From DATKJS01 sp050015275 (GTDB lineage Bacteria; Acidobacteriota; Aminicenantia; Aminicenantales; Saccharicenantaceae), in assembly GCA_050015275.1 (NCBI GenBank), contig JBEKBS010000020.1, positions 1 through 48,775 of the forward strand: a stretch of DNA of 48,775 nt, written 5' to 3'. This document shows positions 26,348-33,958 of this stretch, piece after piece (the stretch's first letter is position 1; every line of letters begins with the position of its first letter). The position numbers were made by a program, and so were the translations under genes. The notes beneath the pieces were generated by a model. That model worked only from the letters and a program-made list of their open reading frames with translations, did no database searches and had not been told where the DNA came from.

Positions 26348-28027
26348 ATGAGACCATTCCAGAGGATCCTGATGGGGTTCGCACTATGGATCGCGGCCGG
26401 CCTTTTCGTATGCATTCCCGCGCGTGGAGCCGCCCAGGCCCAAGCACCCGCCTCCGCCACCGGCCCCAAGACGGTCGCCGAATCCACGGAATACGCGGCC
26501 ACGTCCACCTACGCCGAGGTGATGTCCTATGTCCGCGAACTCCAGAAGCTCAGCCCGCTTATCCACCTCGAATGGGTCTGCACGACGGCGGAGGGGCGAA
26601 ACGTGCCTCTGCTCGTCATCGGCAAGCCCACGCCCCTCGAGCCCCTGGCTCTCCGCTCCGAAAAGAAGATCGTCGTCTACATCCAGGCCAATATCCACGC
26701 CGGCGAAGTCGAGGGCAAGGAAGCGTCCCTGATGCTCGCCCGGGACATCCTCCTCGACCCGAAACTTCCCTATCTCGACAAGATCGTCCTCCTCATCGCG
26801 CCCATCTTCAACGCCGACGGAAACGACAAGATGAGCCCCGACAACCGCCGGGGCCAGAACGGCCCGGAGAAGGCCGGGGTCCGCCACAACGGCATGAACC
26901 TCGACCTCAACCGCGACGCCATGAAGCTCGAGAGCCCTGAGATGCAGGGCCTTGTCCGGAACGTCCTCGTCCGCTGGGACCCCCTCCTGCTCGTCGACTG
27001 TCATACGACCGACGGGTCCTACCACGAGGAGCCGGTGACCTATTCCTGGCCCCTCTGCCCGAACGGCGACCCGTCGATCATCAAGTACACGCGGGAGAGG
27101 ATGCTGCCCGCCGTGGCCGCGACCCTCGATAAGAGATACCACACGCTTTCCGTCCCCTACGGCGACCCGAAGGATTTCCGCGACATGGAAAAGGGCTGGC
27201 AGACCTTCGGCCATCAGCCCCGCTACACGACGAACTATATCGGCCTCCGGAACCGATTGTCCATCCTCGACGAGAATTACAATTACGCCGATTTCAAGAC
27301 GCGCGTCCTCGGCTGCTACGACTTTCTCAAGTCCATCCTGGACTATTGCCAGACGCACGCCGATGAACTCAGCCGGCTCGTCGCCGAGGCGGACCAGAGG
27401 ACGGTCCAAAGGGGCCTCGCCCCGCGCGAGACGGACACCTTCGGGCTGGATATCGACGTCCAGCCCTTGCCCGAGAAAGTGACCGTCCGCGGCTACGAGG
27501 TGGAGGTCACGTCCCGCGAGGGCAGTCCTTTTCCTGAGCTCAAGAGGACGGACCGCAAGAAGACTTATGTCCTGCCTTACTTCGCGGATTTCGTCCCGAA
27601 GCGGACCGTCCGGCTGCCCGCCGCCTACCTGATCCCCGTCTTCGACGACGACGTCCTCGACAAACTTCTCAGGCATGGTCTCGCCGTCGAGAAGCTGACG
27701 GAGGCCGCGACCCTCGAGGTCGAAGCCTATCGCTTGAAAGAGGTCAAGGGAGCCGACCGCCTCTACCAGGGCCATCGGACCAACACGGTCAAGGGAGAGT
27801 ATGCCGTCGAAAAAAGGGAATTTCCCAGGGGGACCCTCCTCGTCCGGATGGCCCAGCCGCTCGGGAACCTGGCGGCCTATCTCCTCGAGCCGGAAAGCGA
27901 CGACGGGCTGCTCGTGTGGAACGCCTTCGACAAGTACATTGCCCGGGAGTGGGGGCGGGGCGTCGAAACCTATCCCGTTTTTAAGCTCTTCACTCCTCAG
28001 AACCTGGCGGCCGACGGCTTGGACTGA
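26348..28027 (+). CDS. Secreted M14-family zinc carboxypeptidase
   Basis: A 559-aa exported peptidase. ATG 26348 follows a GGGAGG site. The signal peptide is about residues 5-30. Zinc ligands are in YIQANIHAGEVEGKEAS (HxxE, about 120-136) and VDCHTTDGS (His). NGMNLDLNRDAMKLE holds the substrate Asn-Arg-like motif, and SILDENYNYADF supplies a candidate catalytic Glu. A C-terminal domain of about 150 residues follows (VTVRGYEVEVTSREG onward), as in the secreted M14 proteins of this lineage. It probably trims peptides in the periplasm or outside the cell. It meets the facing PTS-IIA fusion stop-to-stop with no gap (shared TGATCA). Confidence 0.88.
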   Translation: MRPFQRILMGFALWIAAGLFVCIPARGAAQAQAPASATGPKTVAESTEYAATSTYAEVMSYVRELQKLSPLIHLEWVCTTAEGRNVPLLVIGKPTPLEPLALRSEKKIVVYIQANIHAGEVEGKEASLMLARDILLDPKLPYLDKIVLLIAPIFNADGNDKMSPDNRRGQNGPEKAGVRHNGMNLDLNRDAMKLESPEMQGLVRNVLVRWDPLLLVDCHTTDGSYHEEPVTYSWPLCPNGDPSIIKYTRERMLPAVAATLDKRYHTLSVPYGDPKDFRDMEKGWQTFGHQPRYTTNYIGLRNRLSILDENYNYADFKTRVLGCYDFLKSILDYCQTHADELSRLVAEADQRTVQRGLAPRETDTFGLDIDVQPLPEKVTVRGYEVEVTSREGSPFPELKRTDRKKTYVLPYFADFVPKRTVRLPAAYLIPVFDDDVLDKLLRHGLAVEKLTEAATLEVEAYRLKEVKGADRLYQGHRTNTVKGEYAVEKREFPRGTLLVRMAQPLGNLAAYLLEPESDDGLLVWNAFDKYIAREWGRGVETYPVFKLFTPQNLAADGLD

Positions 28028-28849
28028 TCACTTTTTCTTTTTCTTGACCGAGGCCAGGAATTTGCCGCAGTTCTCGCAGACGTAGATGTCATTCGAGCCC
28101 TCGATGGCCGAATTCATCTGCGTCGAGATGTTGATGTTGCAGCCCTGGCAGACCCCTTCGACAACGTCGGCGACGGCGAACCCGTAGCGCTCCATCAGCC
28201 GGTCGAAGCGCCCGACCAGGTCCCGGTCGAGCTCCTCCCGGATCATGGCCGCGTGCTTGCCGAGCTCCTTCTGCTGTTCTTTGGAGGCCCTCTTCCTCTT
28301 GATCTCGATCTCCTGGAGCTTCCGGAGGAGACTGGCCCGGCTGACGATCTTCTCCTCGTGGACGAACTTGAACTCGATCTGGGAGAGGATCCCGTAAAGC
28401 TCGGCCTTGTCCTTGGCCTCGAAGATCCGGTGCCGGTTGTCGGCCCGGATCAGGAACCGGGCCAGGCCGGCGAAGAGGTGGTTAAAGAGTCCCGGGATGG
28501 ACGGGTTCCAGACGACGAGGATGATGAGATGGACCTTCTGTCCGTCGTGGGCCTCGAAGTCGATCCCCTTCTCCGAGCGGCCGACCGCCACGGCGATTTC
28601 GCCGCCGGTATCCACGCGGGCGTGGGGAAGGGCGACGCCCGAGCCGATGGCCGTGGACACGAGGTTCTCCCGGTCGATGATCCGGGTCAGAATGACCTTT
28701 TTGTTCTCGATGAGCTTCTGCTTGGCCAGAATGCCCAGGAGCTCCTCGATGGCCTCGACCTTGTCCTTGCTCTTGAGGTCGAAGATGACTTGAGGGGGTT
28801 TGAGATAATCGGAAAAATAAAAACTCTTGGGAAGGCTCTTGATCTCCAT
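28028..28849 (-). CDS. PTS EIIA (fructose-type) domain fused to a C4 zinc ribbon
   Basis: A 273-aa two-domain protein. Residues about 15-158 form a type-2 EIIA domain with phospho-acceptor-type His76 in GVALPHARVDTGGEIAVAVG. Residues about 160-225 are a highly charged coiled coil (KIVSRASLLRKLQEIEIKRKR...). Residues about 230-273 are a zinc ribbon of the CT398/C4 type: CxxC in EGVCQGCNINI (Cys234, Cys237) and CxxC in YVCENCGKF (Cys258, Cys261). The ribbon plus coiled coil resembles proteins implicated in nucleic-acid or flagellar/tubule functions in other bacteria, and EIIA domains pass phosphate or regulate. No EI, HPr, EIIB or EIIC gene is seen in the window. The fusion is unusual. The Lys-rich tail ends at a convergent stop. 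The upstream gene is the M28 peptidase, 39 bp away. Confidence 0.85.
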   Translation of the reverse strand: MEIKSLPKSFYFSDYLKPPQVIFDLKSKDKVEAIEELLGILAKQKLIENKKVILTRIIDRENLVSTAIGSGVALPHARVDTGGEIAVAVGRSEKGIDFEAHDGQKVHLIILVVWNPSIPGLFNHLFAGLARFLIRADNRHRIFEAKDKAELYGILSQIEFKFVHEEKIVSRASLLRKLQEIEIKRKRASKEQQKELGKHAAMIREELDRDLVGRFDRLMERYGFAVADVVEGVCQGCNINISTQMNSAIEGSNDIYVCENCGKFLASVKKKKK

Positions 28850-28888
28850 TTTGCGGTCATTCTAGCACAACGGGTTCCAAAAGCAAGC

Positions 28889-30508
28889 TCAATCTGTCCG
28901 CTTGAAGGAACTCGTCGGGAGGAACTGCGGCGGGGCCGGGCGGTCGCCGAGGATGGAGATGATCTCCTCGGCCCAGCGGATGATCTGGAGGGTCCCCCGG
29001 AGGTCCCAGTCGGGCTGGATCTCGTCGGCCACCGTGTGGTATTTCGTCTTCTGGTAATCCTCGAATTTCCGCTGGACGAAGCCCTTGTCGGGGCCTTTGG
29101 AGACGATCCCCTGGTGGAGCCAGACGGCCGGGATCCCGGCCTTGACAAAGCTGATCTGGTCCGAGCGGAAGAAAAACCCGAACTCCCTGTTCCGCTCGGG
29201 GATATACCGGAGCCCGATCTTCACCGCGGCCTGCCGGCAGACCTCGTCGAGCTCGGAGTGCCTGGCCCCGATGGCGAAGGCGTCTTCGGTCTCCCCCCAG
29301 ACGTTGGTCATCTCGAAATTGATGTCGGCGACGACCGAGGATTTCGGAAAGGGCAGATGGCGGATGAAATAGTCCGAGCCGAGGAAGAGCTTCTCCTCGC
29401 CCGTGACCCCGACAAAGCAGAGGTCGTCCTTGAGCCTCTCCGGCCTCTGGGCATAGTAGCCGGCCAGGGCCAGCATCGAAGCCGTGGCCGAACAATTGTC
29501 GACGGCCCCGTTGAAGATCTGGTCGCCCTGGAGCGTCTCGTCCCTGCCCAGGTGGTCGTAATGGGCGGAGATGACGACCGTCCGCTTCCGAGCGTCGGGA
29601 TGCCTGGCCCGGATGATCCCGGCCACGTTGAAGCCGTCGACAGTGCGGAAGGCAGGCTTCTGCCGGACCTTGACGGTCAGCCCGAGCGGGACAGGTGCGA
29701 AATCAGGGGTCTCGGCCCGGGCCAGGAGCGCCTTCCGGTCGATCTTGACGGCGCTGAAGATCTTTTCGGCCGTCTCGCCGCTGACCCAGCCCTGGAAAAA
29801 GAGCTGGGGCTTCTTGTCGGGCAGGAAAAAACTCTCGCCGGCCGTGGCGTTCCGGAGCGCCTCCCAGCCGTAGGTCGCGCCCTTCGTGTTGTGGATGATG
29901 AAGATCCCGGCGGCGCCGAGCTCGGCGGCCTTTTCGAACTTGTAGGTCCAGCGGCCGTAGTACGTCATGTCCTCGCCGTCGAAGATCCCGCCCGGACGGT
30001 TGCCCGGCTCGTTGATCTCGACCAGGAGGACCTTGCCTTTGAGCTCGGCTCCCTTGATGTCGTCCCAGCTCCGCTCGGGGGCCTGGATCAGGTAGCCGCA
30101 GTAGACGAGGTCTCCCCCGGCCTCGGCCGGGGCGTCCTCCCGCTCCGTGCTGACGAGGAACTCGTCCCGGAGGACGGGCGCGATCTTGACGGTCGGCGAG
30201 CTGATCTCCAGGGACGCCTGGGGGTCGGGCTTGTCGCCGCGCAGCGGGAACGTTTGCCGATAGCTTCCGCCGAAGGCCGGCTCGAGGCCGAAGGTCCGGA
30301 AGTAGTCCTCCTGGTAGCGGGCGGCGATCTCGATGCCCTTGCTCCCCACGGCCCGGCCTTCGAGCCGGTCGTCGGAAAGGTTCCGGATGTGGTTTTCAAT
30401 CTCCTTGACCGTGACCGGCTCGACCCGGCTCCTCGACCCCTGGCAGGACCAGAGGCCGAGCCCGGCGGCGGCGAGAACGAAAAAGACCTGGGCCTGGTGA
30501 GCTTTCAT
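28889..30508 (-). CDS. Lipoprotein M28-family aminopeptidase
   Basis: A 539-aa zinc aminopeptidase-like protein. Start ATG 30508 has a GGAGG site and overlaps the kinase stop (4 bp). Residues about 7-22 (VFFVLAAAGLGLWSC) form a lipoprotein signal with Cys at position 22. A PA-type insert domain (about 120-260) is followed by the M28 core: VVISAHYDHLGRDE (zinc His and Asp), FNGAVDNCSATASML (bridging Asp), GVTGEEKLFLGSDYF (catalytic and metal Glu), DINFEM (Asp) and YHTVADEI (zinc His). It would release N-terminal amino acids from peptides at the envelope. It forms an operon with the upstream kinase and probably the downstream PTS fusion (39 bp). Confidence 0.9.
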   Translation of the reverse strand: MKAHQAQVFFVLAAAGLGLWSCQGSRSRVEPVTVKEIENHIRNLSDDRLEGRAVGSKGIEIAARYQEDYFRTFGLEPAFGGSYRQTFPLRGDKPDPQASLEISSPTVKIAPVLRDEFLVSTEREDAPAEAGGDLVYCGYLIQAPERSWDDIKGAELKGKVLLVEINEPGNRPGGIFDGEDMTYYGRWTYKFEKAAELGAAGIFIIHNTKGATYGWEALRNATAGESFFLPDKKPQLFFQGWVSGETAEKIFSAVKIDRKALLARAETPDFAPVPLGLTVKVRQKPAFRTVDGFNVAGIIRARHPDARKRTVVISAHYDHLGRDETLQGDQIFNGAVDNCSATASMLALAGYYAQRPERLKDDLCFVGVTGEEKLFLGSDYFIRHLPFPKSSVVADINFEMTNVWGETEDAFAIGARHSELDEVCRQAAVKIGLRYIPERNREFGFFFRSDQISFVKAGIPAVWLHQGIVSKGPDKGFVQRKFEDYQKTKYHTVADEIQPDWDLRGTLQIIRWAEEIISILGDRPAPPQFLPTSSFKRTD

Positions 30509-31479
30509 CTCTCCTCCCCGACCGGAATCGGAATGTGCGGGCCGTGGGGCCGGCCCTGTCCGTGGGCGGCGGCCACGGCCCAGGCCGCGCGGACCCCGGC
30601 GGCGAGTGCGGCTTCGGAGGCGAGGGCCGTGCCGAAAGAGGCGGCATCTGACGGGGATTCGCCCCGGACAAGGCGGGTCAGCGCGGCGGCGGCGAAGACG
30701 TCGCCGCAGCCCGTGGCGTCGAGGATGGGGCCAACCGGCACGGCCCCGAGCTTTTCCTGGCGCCCGGGAGTCAGGACCATGGCTCCCCCCGGCCCCAATG
30801 TGACGAAAACCGCCCGGACACCTAGATCGAAGGCGCGGTCCGCGAATTCCCAGGTTTCCGGGTCGGTGGGAAGCCGCTCGGGGTGCCCGCAGAGGCAGGC
30901 CAGTTCCTGGAGGTTGGCTTGGATCCAGGCTGCGCCCTTCACCCAGCCCCGCCAATCCGGAACGGCCCTGGGGCGCCGCGGCCGTCCGATCGAGGGCTCG
31001 AGAACGAGGGAATGGATGTCCAGCCAGGCGGGACAGGAAGCCGCCGTCAGGATCTCCCGCCAGCCGTCGAGAGTCATGTCGAAGCCGGAATTCAGGACGA
31101 ACAGAAGGGCGTCCCACGACCCGACGCTTGCGAGGACGGCGTCGGGCTCGCCGGGCGGCACGGCCCAATCCAGGGTTTCGACGCGCTCGCCCGCCCGCGG
31201 ATAGAAAAGATTGACCAGGTTCGCGGGCTGGGGGACGAAGCCGACCCCGCCTGTCCGGACCAACGGCCAATCAGCCGCGAGGCGGTCGACCTCGGGCCGC
31301 AGGTCCTCGCCGCAGCGGCCGAAGAGAAAAACTTCCTCGCCCAGGCCCGCCAGGACGGAAGCCTGGTAGAGGATCCCGCCGACCCCGTCGAATGTCGGGC
31401 CGTCCTCATGGACGATCCGGTCCCTGGTGATCGTCCCGATGAGCCCGATCTTTGCCGGCCCGCCTGAGGTCGTGTCCAT
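30505..31479 (-). CDS. PfkB-family carbohydrate/nucleoside kinase
   Basis: A 324-aa kinase of the ribokinase/PfkB superfamily. Start ATG 31479 is preceded by GAAGG. It has KIGLIGTITRDRIVH, GVGGILYQASVLAGLGEEVFLFGRCGED, TLGPGGAMVLTPG and the anion-hole/catalytic motif DATGCGDVFAAA, with Asp as general base. The substrate cannot be told. It is the first gene of a minus-strand unit that continues into M28 and the PTS-IIA/zinc-ribbon fusion. An extended -10 (TGT-TATATT, 31498-31493) lies 13 bp before the start, so the leader is very short. Confidence 0.88.
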   Translation of the reverse strand: MDTTSGGPAKIGLIGTITRDRIVHEDGPTFDGVGGILYQASVLAGLGEEVFLFGRCGEDLRPEVDRLAADWPLVRTGGVGFVPQPANLVNLFYPRAGERVETLDWAVPPGEPDAVLASVGSWDALLFVLNSGFDMTLDGWREILTAASCPAWLDIHSLVLEPSIGRPRRPRAVPDWRGWVKGAAWIQANLQELACLCGHPERLPTDPETWEFADRAFDLGVRAVFVTLGPGGAMVLTPGRQEKLGAVPVGPILDATGCGDVFAAAALTRLVRGESPSDAASFGTALASEAALAAGVRAAWAVAAAHGQGRPHGPHIPIPVGEER

Positions 31480-31612
31480 GCGCAGTGCCTTCAATATAAC
31501 ACAAGGGGGCAAAAGAGGGACAGCCCTCGCCAGAGGGGGCCGCCCCTCCTTCTCGAGAAAGTTGAATTTCGTGGCGCCCTGGGTTATTTTGGAACGAGCG
31601 GAGGGAAGGACT
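31480..31612. other. Divergent control region between kinase and DUF72 genes
   Basis: 133 bp holding the kinase -10 (TATATT, minus strand, 31498-31493) and two tandem G/C-rich hairpins at about 31513-31550 (GAGGG/CCCTC; GAGGGGG/CCCCTC). No -35 is convincing. No small gene is visible. Confidence 0.4.
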
Positions 31613-32368
31613 GTGCACCCGTTGGACGGCGGCGGCGTTCCCAACCTCCACCTCGGCACGTCGGGGTGGAGCTACCCGGGATGGCGAGGACGGTTTTACC
31701 CGGCCGGCCTGCCTTCGGGCGGCTGGCTCCCTTTCTATGCCGGGAGCTTCAACGCGGTCGAGATCAACATGAGCTTTTACCGCTTGCCCAAGCCTGAGGT
31801 CCTCCAGAGATGGTCCGACCTGACCCCGGCCGGCTTCCTGTTCACCCTCAAGGCCAACCGCCAAATCACCCATGTCAAGAAATTGCGGAACGTCGGGCAC
31901 GAGGTGAGCTTTTTTTATCATCTCGCCCGCAACCTCGGCGACAAGCTGGGCTGCATCCTTTACCAGTTCCCGCCGGCCATTGGGCGGGACGATAGCCTCC
32001 TTCGCGATTTTCTCGCGGTCCTCTCTCCCGAATTCAGGAACGTCATCGAGTTCCGGGACCCGAGCTGGTACGCCGAGGACGTTTACGGCCTTTTGAGGAC
32101 ATCCCTGGCCAGCTTCTGCATCGTTTCCTCGGCCAAGGTCCCCGCTGATGCCATCGTGACCTCGGGCACGGCCTACTTCCGTTTCCACGGCCTGACAGGC
32201 GGCTACCGTCACGACTATTCGGAACCGGAGCTCCGGGAATGGGCGGGGGTGGTCAGGGCGACGGGCGCCGCCGAAACTTTCGCCTATTTCAACAATGATT
32301 ATCAAGCCCACGCCGTGGGGAACGCCCGGCGCCTCCGGGAGCTTCTGGGCGCGTCCCCGGGAAGCTGA
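31613..32368 (+). CDS. DUF72 (YecE-like) protein
   Basis: A 251-aa TIM-barrel DUF72 protein. GTG 31613 follows GGAGGGAAGGA; the frame is open further up but lacks family sequence. It opens LHLGTSGWSYPGWRGRFYP, and then EINMSFYRLPKPEVLQRWSDL, FLFTLKANRQITHVKKLR, GCILYQFPPAI, VIEFRDPSWY, TAYFRFHGLTG and FAYFNNDYQAHAVGNARRL. All DUF72 landmarks are present. The family is widespread and poorly understood, and links to DNA repair or a metal site have been suggested. It is divergent from the kinase operon and followed by a hairpin-rich gap. Confidence 0.92.
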   Translation: MHPLDGGGVPNLHLGTSGWSYPGWRGRFYPAGLPSGGWLPFYAGSFNAVEINMSFYRLPKPEVLQRWSDLTPAGFLFTLKANRQITHVKKLRNVGHEVSFFYHLARNLGDKLGCILYQFPPAIGRDDSLLRDFLAVLSPEFRNVIEFRDPSWYAEDVYGLLRTSLASFCIVSSAKVPADAIVTSGTAYFRFHGLTGGYRHDYSEPELREWAGVVRATGAAETFAYFNNDYQAHAVGNARRLRELLGASPGS

Positions 32369-32373
32369 AGCTC

Positions 32374-32481
32374 CACGGACTGACGTCCGTGAGATCCAAC
32401 TTTCGCGGGCTTTGGAGCGCCTGTCCACGAAGCGGGGGTTCGCTATTCCCCTACGGACTCGCGTCCGTGGAATCCCGCGAA
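32374..32481. repeat. Hairpin-rich repeat unit downstream of DUF72
   Basis: Two similar short hairpins, CACGGAC/GTCCGTG (32374-32380, 32385-32391) and ACGGAC/GTCCGT (32453-32458, 32463-32468), lie in direct orientation, about 78 bp apart. Between them is a CGAA/TTCG hairpin (32428-32442). TTCGCGGG (32402-32409) pairs with CCCGCGAA (32474-32481), enclosing the second and third. It has no coding frame of note. It may be a dispersed repeat or structured RNA. Confidence 0.5.
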
Positions 32482-32486
32482 GAGGA

Positions 32487-32516
32487 TTGACCGGCAGAGC
32501 CGCTTTGGCCTAACAT
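32487..32516 (+). promoter_or_regulatory. Predicted sigma70-type promoter of the DUF6305-like lipoprotein
   Basis: -35 TTGACC (32487-32492), 18-bp spacer, -10 TAACAT (32511-32516), about 30 bp before the start at 32556 with a GAAAGGAG site between. Confidence 0.5.
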
Positions 32517-32555
32517 AAAGGAACGGGGCCTTCACCCGGACGAAAGGAGCCAGTC

Positions 32556-33170
32556 ATGCGCAAGCGCTACCCATTCCCCCTCGTCTTGTTCGCCGCGGCC
32601 CTCATCCTGGGCTGCGGGTCGGCGGTCCCTGCCGGCCAGGCCCCGCAGCCCAAAGCGGAAACGCCGGCCCTCATCACCTCGTGCGGGCAGAGCCCCGGGC
32701 CCACCACGATCAAGGTCGTCATGCAGAAACTGAAGCTCGCCTACGACATCGACCCCCTGGCGACGGCCGCCACACTTCAGGCCAAGGCTCAGGCTGGGAC
32801 GCCGTACAAGTCGGTGATCATCGTCATGGGGGCCAGTCTCAAAGGCATGGGGGCGGCGGGGATCTCCATCGACGACGAGCTCGCCCGGGCCTCGGCCCTG
32901 ATCGCCGAAGCCCGGAAACAGGGGATCAAGATCATCGCCGCTCACGTCGAAGGCCTGAAGAGGCGGTCCCAGGGAGCGGCGGCCGGCGATACGACCGACG
33001 AGCAGAGCATCGACGCCGTGGCCCCGAATTCCAACCTCCTGCTTGTTTACAAAGAGGGAAATGCGGACGGCCGCTTCACGGCCATCTCCCAGGGCAAGGG
33101 GATCCCTCTCATCGAATTCGAGAAGATGATGGACCTCGTGCCGACCCTGGAGAAACTATACAGCAAATAA
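32556..33170 (+). CDS. Lipoprotein resembling DUF6305
   Basis: A 204-aa predicted lipoprotein. The signal MRKRYPFPLVLFAAALILGC ends at lipobox Cys20. The mature part begins ALITSCGQSPGPTTIKVVMQ and continues YKSVIIVMGASLKGMGAAGIS, with a Rossmann-like pattern, IKIIAAHVEGLKRRSQGAA and NLLLVYKEGNADGRFT. Conserved-looking elements are the GQSPGP and GASLKGMG loops. The resemblance to DUF6305 is from memory and needs a profile search. The first Gly-rich loops could bind a ligand. It has its own promoter and a following short gap with a second promoter, so it is probably monocistronic. Confidence 0.7.
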   Translation: MRKRYPFPLVLFAAALILGCGSAVPAGQAPQPKAETPALITSCGQSPGPTTIKVVMQKLKLAYDIDPLATAATLQAKAQAGTPYKSVIIVMGASLKGMGAAGISIDDELARASALIAEARKQGIKIIAAHVEGLKRRSQGAAAGDTTDEQSIDAVAPNSNLLLVYKEGNADGRFTAISQGKGIPLIEFEKMMDLVPTLEKLYSK

Positions 33171-33228
33171 ATCCGGTTTCCACTTCTTGATCTCGACCAG
33201 GCCGAGCCTGGCCGGGCACGATAGCCCA

Positions 33229-33258
33229 TTCCCATCGGCCGCCGAGCTGTGATAGAAT
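33229..33258 (+). promoter_or_regulatory. Predicted promoter of the 190-aa membrane protein
   Basis: -35 TTCCCA (33229-33234), 18-bp spacer and -10 TAGAAT (33253-33258), with GTG/TGAT before the -10. A GGGAGG ribosome site precedes ATG 33304. Confidence 0.4.
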
Positions 33259-33303
33259 CGGGCCTGCGGAACGAAGCCTTCACGGTCTTGAGGGAGGTCG
33301 GAC

Positions 33304-33876
33304 ATGGTCGCAACGGAAACCGCTCGCACGGTCATCCTGGTCCTCTTGGGGCTCGCCATCCTCTGGGTCATCGCCTGCATCGTCCGGAACGATATGGCGA
33401 CAATCGTGCGCGCCCTGATCGTCCTGGTCCTTCTGGGGGTCACCTTTTACTATCTCAACCAGACCAAGGTCCAGACGCTGACCTTCAAGGCCATCAAGAA
33501 CGATCTTTTTCCCCCCAAGCCGCTCAACGTCCGCTTCGATAAGCACGAAAGCTATGTGGCGGGCGCGCTGCAAACGACGTATTCGTTCGCCGAGCCCGGG
33601 CCGGAGCTCGTCCTGAGCATGGACGAAGGGGGGAAATCCCTGACCATCTCGGACGTCGAGCCGCTCAACCGGGTCCTGGCCTACGTCGGGCTGCCACCGG
33701 TCCAGAGGGGCGTCCGTGAGCTGTCCTCCATCACCGGCTCGAACCTGGACGCAGACAAGTACCGCTGGGACGACTATGAGCTCGGGACCCTGACCATCGA
33801 ACGGGGGCTCTGCCGCAACATCACGACCACCGCCACTTACCCCTGCATCGAGGTCATCACGGTCCTGAGGCACTGA
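33304..33876 (+). CDS. Two-helix membrane protein with an extracytoplasmic domain, function unknown
   Basis: A 190-aa protein. Two membrane helices occupy residues about 9-27 (TVILVLLGLAILWVIACIV) and 34-51 (VRALIVLVLLGVTFYYL). A folded region of about 135 residues follows (VQTLTFKAIKNDLFPPKPL..., LVLSMDEGGKSLTISDVEPLN, YELGTLTIERGLCRNITTTATYPCIEVITVL). Two Cys near the C-terminus could form a disulfide. I do not recognise the family. It lies 82 bp before the DctM-like permease, which has its own promoter, so operon membership is not required. Confidence 0.75.
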   Translation: MVATETARTVILVLLGLAILWVIACIVRNDMATIVRALIVLVLLGVTFYYLNQTKVQTLTFKAIKNDLFPPKPLNVRFDKHESYVAGALQTTYSFAEPGPELVLSMDEGGKSLTISDVEPLNRVLAYVGLPPVQRGVRELSSITGSNLDADKYRWDDYELGTLTIERGLCRNITTTATYPCIEVITVLRH

Positions 33877-33897
33877 CGTTCCGGCCCGAAAGAGGCC

Positions 33898-33926
33898 TTG
33901 AAAAACTCCTCCGTCTCGGTTAGATT
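33898..33926 (+). promoter_or_regulatory. Predicted sigma70-type promoter of the permease gene
   Basis: -35 TTGAAA (33898-33903), 17-bp spacer and -10 TAGATT (33921-33926), 33 bp before ATG 33959. No strong ribosome site is visible before that ATG. Confidence 0.5.
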
Positions 33927-33958
33927 AGGGAACTCGCGGACGCGGATCTGACCAGCCC

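Noticed and set aside
28253..31204. 983-aa open frame on the plus strand
   Set aside because: Antisense to three genes with clear catalytic motifs; composition is Asp/Glu/Gly/Arg-rich without domains.
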